The translations under genes and the position numbers were made by a program. This document shows, piece by piece, positions 58,349 to 64,000 of a DNA stretch of 64,000 bases. This DNA is from Nonomuraea candida (lineage in GTDB: Bacteria > Actinomycetota > Actinomycetes > Streptosporangiales > Streptosporangiaceae), in the NCBI RefSeq assembly GCF_000725485.1, contig NZ_JOAG01000042.1, forward strand, positions 1 through 64,000, read 5' to 3'. The notes under the pieces were generated by a model, which was not told the DNA's origin, did not search any database, and was given only the letters and a program-made list of their open reading frames with translations. Position 1 is the first letter of the stretch, and the number at the start of each line of letters is the position of its first letter.

Positions 58349-59023
58349 CTACTCGTTGATCGTCACCGGTCGTTTCAGCAGCCACAGCGCCGCCCGCTGG
58401 AGCAGCGTGCGGTGCACCTCGTTGCCGTAGGAACGCGTGTCGTGCCCCAGCGCGTCGTAGAACACCCGCCCGCGCCGCACCGGCCGCGCCCAGACCAGCG
58501 GCTGGCCGTTGGCGGAGGCCAGCGGCTCGACGTCGGGCAGCACGTCCAGGTCGCTGTAGACCTCGTCCACCACGTCGAAGTCGCGCAGCCCCTCGACCAC
58601 CGGATGCTTGCCGTGCACCCGCACCCCCGTCCAGCCCAGCGGCGGGTGGTGGGACTTGGGCCAGGTCCAGCAGCCGCCCAGCACGCGCGGCCAGCCCTGC
58701 CAGTCGTCGAAGCAGATCGACGCCGAGTGCATGCACAGCAGCCCGCCGCCCCGGTCGAGGTGGTCGAGCAGGGTGGTGCGCGCCTGCGCGGGCAGCGTGA
58801 AGCGCCACTCGTCGCGCAGGTCGGCGAAGCGGTCCTGGCCCATCTGCCAGCGCAGCGCGTTGACCGTGATGAGCTGGACCTCCGGCGGCTCGCTCAGCGC
58901 GCCCGCGATGTCCTCGGTGATCTCCGACTCGACCCCCACCTCGGCGAGCACCTCCGCGAGCGCGGCCGACGTGGCGGCGAAGTCATGGAACAGTCCTCCA
59001 GAAAGGATCAGATTTCTCGCCAC
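58349..59023 (-). CDS. ThuA-like domain protein
   Basis: A 224-residue protein of the class I glutamine amidotransferase-like ThuA family: MARNLILSGGLFHDFAATSAALAEVL at the start, GGGLLCMHSASICFDDW in the place of the nucleophile elbow, then GKHPVVEGLRDFDVVDEVYSDL and FYDALGHDTRSYGNEVHRTLLQRAALW, which is the family hallmark. ThuA proteins are linked to trehalose and other sugar use, but the reaction is not clear. It is divergent from a SigJ-type sigma gene. Confidence 0.85.
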   Translation of the reverse strand: MARNLILSGGLFHDFAATSAALAEVLAEVGVESEITEDIAGALSEPPEVQLITVNALRWQMGQDRFADLRDEWRFTLPAQARTTLLDHLDRGGGLLCMHSASICFDDWQGWPRVLGGCWTWPKSHHPPLGWTGVRVHGKHPVVEGLRDFDVVDEVYSDLDVLPDVEPLASANGQPLVWARPVRRGRVFYDALGHDTRSYGNEVHRTLLQRAALWLLKRPVTINE

Positions 59024-59063
59024 TTGCCCAGCTCATCATGGTTACCCATGGTTTTCCACCCCG

Positions 59064-59165
59064 TTGGCCGCCGCGACCGGCCCGACCGGCCCGACCGGCG
59101 CGAGCGGCCCACCGGCGCGAGCGGCACGACCGGCCCGACCGGTGCCCCCGGCACGCGGACCGCCC
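59064..59165 (+). repeat. 9-nt-based repeat (GACCGGCCC) upstream of the sigma gene
   Basis: Units such as GACCGGCCC and GCGAGCGGC alternate across about 100 nt in the space between the ThuA-like and sigma genes. The possible promoter of the sigma gene must lie in or next to it. Confidence 0.6.
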
Positions 59166-59177
59166 CGCCGAGGAGGC

Positions 59178-60035
59178 ATGATGCGGGGCGTGGACTTCGA
59201 GGACTACCGGCCGATGCTGCTCGGGCTGGCCTACCGGCTGCTGGGCAGCATGTGGGACGCCGAGGACGTGGTGCAGGAGGCGTGGCTGCGCTGGCAGGGC
59301 ACCGACCGCGACACGGTCAGGGAGCCACGGGCGTTCCTGCTGACCGTGGTCTCACGGCTGGCGCTCGACCAGCTCCGCTCCGCGCGGGTCAAGCGGGAGG
59401 CCTACACCGGGCCGTGGCTGCCGGAGCCGGTCGCGACGTCGGAGGCGGGGCCGCTGGACACGGCCGAGCTGCGCGACACGGTCTCGTACGCGACGCTGCA
59501 CATGATGGAGCGGCTCTCGCCGCCGGAGCGGGCGGTGTTCGTGCTCCGGGAGGCGTTCGAGCTGCCCTACGACCAGATCGCCGAGATCGTCGGCCTCTCC
59601 GTGGCCAACGCCAGGCAGCTGCACCACCGGGCCGAGACGCGGCTGACCCGGGGGCGTGACCGGTTCCGGCCGTCCAGCGAGGAGCACGCGGCGCTGCTGG
59701 CCTCGTTCATGCGGGCGGCCGAGGGCGGCGACCTGTCCGCGCTCACCGACCTGCTCCACGAGGACGTCGTGGCCTACAACGACGGCGGCGGCAAGGTCAG
59801 GGCGGCGCTGCGGCCGATCTTCGGCCGGCGCAAGGTCCTGGCGTTCCTGGGCGGGCTGCTGGCCCGCTACGACTTCTCGGGCGCGCGTCTGGTGGAGATC
59901 AACGGCGGGCCCGCGTTCGCGGTCCGGCTCGGCGGGTTCACGCAGCTCGTCCTGGTCGACATCGAGGACGGCCGGATCAAGGAGCTCTACGGCGTGCTGA
60001 ACCCCGACAAGCTCGCGCACGCCCGGCTCGACTGA
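59178..60035 (+). CDS. SigJ-type ECF sigma factor with SnoaL-like domain
   Basis: A 285-residue sigma factor of the ECF41/SigJ type. Region 2: DFEDYRPMLLGLAYRLLGSMWDAEDVVQEAWLRW. Region 4: TLHMMERLSPPERAVFVLREAFELPYDQIAEIVGLSVANARQLHHRAE. The C-terminal 110 residues are a SnoaL-like domain (GGDLSALTDLLHEDVVAYNDGGGKVRAALRP) with the NDGGGK-type motif (DGGGK) used in these sigma factors for self-control instead of an anti-sigma. ATG 59178 or 59181 follows GAGGAGG closely. Its last 33 nt are repeated after the stop. Confidence 0.9.
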   Translation: MMRGVDFEDYRPMLLGLAYRLLGSMWDAEDVVQEAWLRWQGTDRDTVREPRAFLLTVVSRLALDQLRSARVKREAYTGPWLPEPVATSEAGPLDTAELRDTVSYATLHMMERLSPPERAVFVLREAFELPYDQIAEIVGLSVANARQLHHRAETRLTRGRDRFRPSSEEHAALLASFMRAAEGGDLSALTDLLHEDVVAYNDGGGKVRAALRPIFGRRKVLAFLGGLLARYDFSGARLVEINGGPAFAVRLGGFTQLVLVDIEDGRIKELYGVLNPDKLAHARLD

Positions 60036-60134
60036 CCCGGCAGGCTCCCGCACGCGCGGCCGGACCGACCCGACAAGCCGGCGCACGCGCGGCCGGACTG
60101 GCGCGACAAGCTCGCGCACGCGCGGGCGGACTCG
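60003..60134 (+). repeat. Four 33-nt repeats beginning with the last codons of the sigma gene
   Basis: Units at 60003-60035, 60036-60068, 60069-60101 and 60102-60134 share the pattern CCCGACAAGCTCGCGCACGC...GGCCGGACTGA. The first unit is the coding end PDKLAHARLD plus the TGA stop. The later three are non-coding copies. Confidence 0.9.
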
Positions 60135-60170
60135 GCCGCGCCGGGGGTCGCACGATCTATAGTCGCCCGT

Positions 60171-60932
60171 ATGGATCTCGGCATCTCAGGCAAGGTCGCC
60201 CTCGTCACCGGAGGCAGCGCGGGCATCGGGCTCGCCGCCGCCAAGAGCCTCGCGCGGGAGGGCTGCGACGTCTGCGTCTGCGCCCGCGACCCGGAGAAGC
60301 TCGCGGACGCGGTGGTGGAGCTGCAGGAGTTCGGCAAGGTGGTGCACGCCGTGCTGGCCGACGTGGAGGATCCGGCCGCCGCCCGCCGGGTGGTCGAGGA
60401 GACGCGCGACGTGCTCGGGCCCGTCGACATCCTCGTGGCCAACGCGGGCGGGCCGCCGCCCGGCCGCTTCGACGAGCTCGGGCTCGACGGCTGGGACGTC
60501 GCCGTCCAGCGCAACCTGCTCGGCACCGTGCGCCTCATGCACGCGGTGCTGCCCGAGATGCGCTCGCGCGGCTGGGGCCGGATCGTCACGATCACCAGCA
60601 GGTCGGCCCGCGAGGTGATCGACGGGCTCGCGCTGTCCAACGCCATGCGCCCGGCCGTGGCCGGCGTGGTGCGCACGCTGGCCCGCGAGGTCGGCCGCGA
60701 CGGCGTGCGGGTCAACAACGTGATGCCCGGCCCCATCGACACCGACCGGCTGCGGGAGACCACCGGCGGCGAGGAGGCGCTGCGCGCACGCGGGGAGAGC
60801 GTGCCCGTGGGGCGCATCGGCCGGCCGGAGGAGGTGGGGGACGTGGTGGCGTTCCTGGCCAGCGAGCGGGCGTCGTTCGTGAACGGCGTCTCGCTGCTGG
60901 TGGACGGCGGGGAGAGCCGCGTCGTCTCCTGA
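60171..60932 (+). CDS. SDR-family protein lacking the Tyr-xxx-Lys pair
   Basis: A 253-residue protein with the SDR fold: VTGGSAGIGLAAA, ANAGGPPPGRF, RIVTITSRSAR and VMPGPIDTDR. At the usual YxxxK position the sequence is LSNAMRPAV, so Tyr and Lys are both replaced, while the Ser region is kept. A subgroup of SDRs with LSNAxR is known from sequence families and may use another mechanism. TATAGT lies 7 nt before the ATG (leaderless). It is convergent with a TetR gene, 57 nt apart. Confidence 0.85.
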   Translation: MDLGISGKVALVTGGSAGIGLAAAKSLAREGCDVCVCARDPEKLADAVVELQEFGKVVHAVLADVEDPAAARRVVEETRDVLGPVDILVANAGGPPPGRFDELGLDGWDVAVQRNLLGTVRLMHAVLPEMRSRGWGRIVTITSRSAREVIDGLALSNAMRPAVAGVVRTLAREVGRDGVRVNNVMPGPIDTDRLRETTGGEEALRARGESVPVGRIGRPEEVGDVVAFLASERASFVNGVSLLVDGGESRVVS

Positions 60933-60989
60933 GCGATGCCCGCCCGCGCCGGGGCGCCGGTCACGGGAGGGCGGGCGCGCCGGGGCGGG

Positions 60990-61562
60990 TCATCTCCTGA
61001 CCAGCGTGTCGACGATCGTGGCGGCCCAGGCGTGGTCGTCGCCGAGGTGGTCGACGAAGCAGGCCAGGTTGGCCCGGTGGAAGCAGGCGCCCATGAGCAG
61101 GGAGGCGGCGGCGTCGGCGTCGATGCCCGCCTCTATCCGGCCGGCGGCCTGCTCGGCCCGCAGGATGTCGGCCAGCGCCTCGATCGGCAGGTGCGGGCCG
61201 ATGCCGGCCTCGGCCAGCATCTTCCTGAACCCGGCCAGCAGCGGCGGGTCGCCCAGCACGCCCCCGGCGACGGCCATGGCCCTGGCGTAGAACTCCAGCG
61301 CCGTGGTGGTGAACGCGGTCAGATTGGCGGCCACGTCGCCCTGCCCCACGTCACGCCGCAGCCGCGTCAGCGCGGGGCCGAGCGCGGGCATCCGCTCCAG
61401 CAGCACGGCGAGGAAGAGCTGCTCCTTGCCGGCGAAGTGCTTGTAGAGCAGCGCCTCGGAGCAGCCCGCCTCCTGCGCGATCCGCTTGGTCGTGGCCCCC
61501 GAGATGCCGAACTGGTGAATGGCCTGCTCAGCGGCGTCGATGATGCGGTCGCGTGTGCCCAT
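60990..61562 (-). CDS. TetR-family transcriptional regulator
   Basis: A 190-residue repressor. HTH: MGTRDRIIDAAEQAIHQFGISGATTKRIAQEAGCSEALLYKHFAGKEQLFLAVL. The C-terminal ligand domain is all helical with Cys/His near the end (GACFHRANLACFVDHLGDDHAW), possibly relevant to redox or metal sensing. The ATG at 61562 is chosen from the family N-terminus. It is divergent from the response regulator/oxidoreductase gene, 66 nt away, and is the most likely local regulator of it. Confidence 0.85.
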   Translation of the reverse strand: MGTRDRIIDAAEQAIHQFGISGATTKRIAQEAGCSEALLYKHFAGKEQLFLAVLLERMPALGPALTRLRRDVGQGDVAANLTAFTTTALEFYARAMAVAGGVLGDPPLLAGFRKMLAEAGIGPHLPIEALADILRAEQAAGRIEAGIDADAAASLLMGACFHRANLACFVDHLGDDHAWAATIVDTLVRR

Positions 61563-61628
61563 CAGCCCATGATAAGAGCGCCTGCCCGACCACATCGGGG
61601 TCCATGGCATTCTTCCCTTAGGAAGACC

Positions 61629-63296
61629 ATGGGAAAGGGCGTGGGCATGGACAAGCCGGTCATCGTGACGGTGGACGACGATCCAGGCGTCTCGCGGGCG
61701 GTCGCCCGCGACCTGAGACGCCGTTACGGGCAGGAATATCGCATCGTCCGCGCCGAGACGGCCAGGGACGGCATCGACGCCGTCAGGGAGATGCGGTTGC
61801 GGGGCGACGACGTGGCGGCGATCCTGGCCGACTATCGCATGCCCCAGATGAACGGCGTGCAGTTCCTTGAGGCCGCCATGGACCTGTATCCGTACGCGCG
61901 CCGGGTGTTGCTGACCGCCTATGCCGACACCGACGCGGCGATCCAGGCGATCAACGTGGTGGACCTCGACCATTATCTGCTCAAGCCGTGGGACCCGCCG
62001 GAGGAGAAGTTCTATCCGGTGATGGACGGGCAGCTCGACGCCTGGTTGCGGACCGAGCGGGTGGACAGGGCCGAGTTGCGCGTGGTGGGCGACCGGTGGT
62101 CGGCGCAGTCGTACAAGGTGAGGGACTTCCTGGCGCGCAACCACGTGCCGTACCAGTGGATGTTGTCGGACGACCCGGAGGGCGCGCAGCTCGTGAAGGC
62201 GGCCGGCGAGGGCTGCCACCTGCCGCTGGTGGTGACCTCCGACGGCGTCACGCTGGAGTCGCCCGACCAGGCGACGCTGGCCACGGCGGTGGGGCTGTCC
62301 ACGACGCCGGCCACCGACTTCTACGACCTGATCGTGGTGGGCGGGGGCCCGGCGGGGCTCGGCGCGGCCGTCTACGGCGCCTCCGAGGGGCTCAACACGG
62401 TGCTGGTGGAGGCCTACTCCTCCGGCGGCCAGGCGGGTCAGAGCTCCCGGATCGAGAACTACCTGGGCTTCCCCGACGGCGTCTCCGGGCAGCAGCTCGC
62501 CGACCGGGCGCGCAGGCAGGCGCTGAAGTTCGGGGCGGAGCTGCTGACCGCGCGCAAGGTGACCAGCCTGGAGCCGCGGGGGCAGGCGCGGGTGGTCGGG
62601 TTCCAGGACGGCGGGGAGATCGCGGCGCACGCGGTGATCCTGGCCACCGGCGTGGCCTACCGGCGGCTGGAGGCGCCGGGGCTCGGCGAGTTCGTGGGCC
62701 GGGGCGTCTTCTACGGCGCCGCCCTGACCGAGGCGCCCGCCTGCGCCGACACCGAGGTGTTCATCGTGGGGGCGGCCAACTCGGCCGGGCAGGCCGCGGT
62801 CTACCTGTCGGGATTCGCGAGCAAGGTTCATTTGTTGGTGCGGAGTGATGGTTTGGAGAAGTCCATGTCTCACTACCTCATCGAGCAGATCGCCGCGATC
62901 CCCAACATCGAGGTGCACGTGCAGACGCAGGTCGTCGGGGCCGGCGGCGAGGGTCACCTGGAGCGGCTGACGCTGTCCACCAAGGGCGAGGAGCGCACGG
63001 TGGACGCGCAGTGGTTGTTCGTGTTCATCGGGGCCGAGCCGTACACGTCGTGGCTGGGCGAGACGGTCGAGCGGGACGCGCGCGGGTTCGTGCTGACCGG
63101 GCCCGACCTGGTGCAGGGCGGGCGGCGGCCGCGCAACTGGCCGCTGCGGCGCGAGCCGTACTTCCTGGAGACGAACGTGCCCGGGGTGCTGGCGGCCGGC
63201 GACGTGCGCGCGGAGTCGATCAAGAGGGTGGCCTCCGCCGTCGGGGAGGGCGCGATGGCCGTCGCGCTCGTGCACCGTTATCTGGAGAAGCAGTGA
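61629..63296 (+). CDS. Response-regulator receiver fused to thioredoxin-reductase-like flavoprotein
   Basis: A 555-residue fusion. Residues about 8-130: receiver domain with DDD acidic pocket, phospho-acceptor Asp in AILADYRMPQMNG, Thr in VLLTAYAD and Lys in YLLKPWD. About 135-230: a thioredoxin-fold-like linker (WSAQSYKVRDFLARNHVPYQW, HLPLVV). About 235-555: FAD/NAD domain with VVGGGPAGLGAAVYGASEG, GGQAGQSSRIENYLGFP, IVGAANSAGQAA and VPGVLAAGDVR. The CxxC pair of true thioredoxin reductases is absent; the region reads YGAALTEAPACADTEV. ATG 61629 or 61647 may be the start. The kinase gene follows with a 4-nt overlap, so both form one signalling unit. Confidence 0.9.
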   Translation: MGKGVGMDKPVIVTVDDDPGVSRAVARDLRRRYGQEYRIVRAETARDGIDAVREMRLRGDDVAAILADYRMPQMNGVQFLEAAMDLYPYARRVLLTAYADTDAAIQAINVVDLDHYLLKPWDPPEEKFYPVMDGQLDAWLRTERVDRAELRVVGDRWSAQSYKVRDFLARNHVPYQWMLSDDPEGAQLVKAAGEGCHLPLVVTSDGVTLESPDQATLATAVGLSTTPATDFYDLIVVGGGPAGLGAAVYGASEGLNTVLVEAYSSGGQAGQSSRIENYLGFPDGVSGQQLADRARRQALKFGAELLTARKVTSLEPRGQARVVGFQDGGEIAAHAVILATGVAYRRLEAPGLGEFVGRGVFYGAALTEAPACADTEVFIVGAANSAGQAAVYLSGFASKVHLLVRSDGLEKSMSHYLIEQIAAIPNIEVHVQTQVVGAGGEGHLERLTLSTKGEERTVDAQWLFVFIGAEPYTSWLGETVERDARGFVLTGPDLVQGGRRPRNWPLRREPYFLETNVPGVLAAGDVRAESIKRVASAVGEGAMAVALVHRYLEKQ

Positions 63297-64000
63297 GCGA
63301 CAACACCTCAGCCGGCGGCGGAGTCCCGGCCGGCACCGACAGCATGATCGACATCGGCGAGCTGCGCAAGCTCTTCCTGTTCGAGCGGCTCACCGACGAG
63401 CAGCTCACCAAGCTCGCCGGCAGCGGCCGGGTGCGCAGCTACGCCCAGGACGAGGACATCGTCCGGCAGGGCGAGCCCGCCGAGTGCTTCGCGGTGCTGC
63501 TCGAAGGCGAGATCCAGATGATCAACGAGACGGTCAGCGCCGGCACCGTCGCGATGCCCCGCACCTCCCAGCCCGGCGTCTACGGCGGCGCCACCTCCGC
63601 CTACCTGGGCGACCGCGCGCCGCAGACCTACCAGCACACGCTGCGCGCCACCGCGCCGTCGCGGATGTTCCTGCTGCCGGCCAAGAAGTTCGCCTACATC
63701 GTGGCCGAGTGGTTCCCGATGGCGATGCACCTGCTCGACGGGCTGCTGTCCGGCGGGCGCATGCAGCGCGAGATCATCGACCGGCGGCAGCGGCTGACCG
63801 CGCTCGGCACGATCACGGCCGGGCTCACCCACGAGCTGAACAACCCGGCGGCGGCCGCGGTCCGCGCGGTGAGCGAGCTGCGCTCCCTGATCAAGGACTC
63901 CCGCATGCGGCTGGCCAAGCTCGCCGAGGACGGCATCCCGCCGGAGAAGCTGCGCGCGCTGATCGAGGCGCAGGAGGCGTGCACGAGCAACCTGGGCAGC
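63293..64000 (+). CDS. Cyclic-nucleotide-binding-domain sensor histidine kinase (3' end outside window)
   Basis: The first 236 codons are present. Residues about 20-150 form a CNMP/CRP-type domain (LFLFERLTDEQLTKLAGSGRVRSY, EDIVRQGEPAECFAVLLEGEIQM, RMFLLPAKKF). Then comes the dimerisation/phospho-acceptor helix with His in GTITAGLTHELNNPAAAA. The ATPase domain should follow beyond the window. It starts at GTG 63293, overlapping the stop of the response regulator fusion (GTGA). The pair probably senses a cyclic nucleotide or a redox-linked signal and phosphorylates the receiver domain of the neighbouring flavoprotein. Confidence 0.85.
   Translation, partial: MSDNTSAGGGVPAGTDSMIDIGELRKLFLFERLTDEQLTKLAGSGRVRSYAQDEDIVRQGEPAECFAVLLEGEIQMINETVSAGTVAMPRTSQPGVYGGATSAYLGDRAPQTYQHTLRATAPSRMFLLPAKKFAYIVAEWFPMAMHLLDGLLSGGRMQREIIDRRQRLTALGTITAGLTHELNNPAAAAVRAVSELRSLIKDSRMRLAKLAEDGIPPEKLRALIEAQEACTSNLGS

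Noticed and set aside
60990..63275. A 761-codon minus-strand frame
   Set aside because: Only the last 190 codons, from ATG 61562, encode a real protein (TetR); the rest is antisense to the response regulator fusion.
1..64000. tRNA, rRNA, insertion sequences, phage genes or a replication origin
   Set aside because: No cloverleaf-like sequence, transposase motif, integrase or DnaA-box cluster was recognised on reading both strands; a model-based search could still find a tRNA.

Overview
The window is very GC-rich DNA with strong GC bias at third codon positions, many GTG/TTG starts, Tat-type lipoprotein signals, SARP/AfsR, WYL, PadR, ROK/RpiR-type and ECF regulators, and family matches typical of filamentous Actinobacteria. 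I infer a Streptosporangiales-type actinomycete (Nonomuraea-like). No rRNA, tRNA, CRISPR array, insertion sequence or phage gene was seen, so this reads as chromosomal accessory and catabolic DNA. Both window edges cut genes: an RHS/LamG protein at the left and a cyclic-nucleotide-binding histidine kinase at the right.

Layout. 1-6.1 kb: secreted RHS-repeat protein, GNAT acetyltransferase, GntR/UTRA regulator and a divergent small protein. 6.5-10.9 kb: a DUF35 protein, a cysteine-less thiolase-fold (Ltp-type) protein, a flavin reductase, an acyl-CoA dehydrogenase and an SDR. 10.9-17.0 kb: PadR plus membrane protein, DUF2252 protein, SDR, ATP-grasp protein, two paralogous tiny secreted proteins, NIPSNAP protein. 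17.1-25.7 kb: SDR, echA20, ipdA, ipdB, ipdC, then pentapeptide protein, NagZ-type glycosidase, fadA6 and kstR2. 25.7-35.1 kb: AlkD-like protein, LysR, two Tat-exported proteins, a LysR divergent from metE, SDR and WYL regulator. 35.2-41.1 kb and 45.5-52.8 kb: two separate amino-sugar uptake loci with the same plan (kinase, divergent RpiR regulator, SIS protein, ABC binding protein and two permeases), separated by a GNAT gene, an AfsR-like regulator and an MFS exporter. 52.8-64 kb: ECF sigma with membrane partner, a second Ltp-type protein, LysR, MerR, prenyltransferase-fold protein, ThuA-like protein, SigJ-type sigma, an SDR, TetR, and a response-regulator/thioredoxin-reductase-like fusion next to a CNMP-binding kinase.

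How genes work together. The clearest system is a KstR2 regulon for degradation of steroid rings C and D (the HIP pathway known from Mycobacterium and Rhodococcus). The 14-bp KstR2 operator pattern AnCAAGnnCTTGnT occurs exactly three times (8250, 24971, 55556), with weaker copies at 8143, 17992 and 25023, always in front of genes of this pathway or of acyl-CoA/thiolase-type genes. The gene order SDR / echA20-ipdA-ipdB-ipdC and fadE30-ipdF matches that known in M. tuberculosis. The two amino-sugar loci, together with NagZ and a secreted CBM/GH16-type protein, suggest import and phosphorylation of GlcNAc or chito-oligosaccharides; no ABC ATPase is present, so a shared ATPase elsewhere is likely.

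A second theme is structural: short GC-rich tandem repeats (12-49 nt units) recur at the 3' ends of at least eight genes, often with the stop codon inside the repeat unit, and in-frame repeat expansions sit in linkers of several otherwise conserved enzymes. Many genes also have a -10-like hexamer 6-8 nt before the start codon and no Shine-Dalgarno sequence, which suggests leaderless mRNAs.
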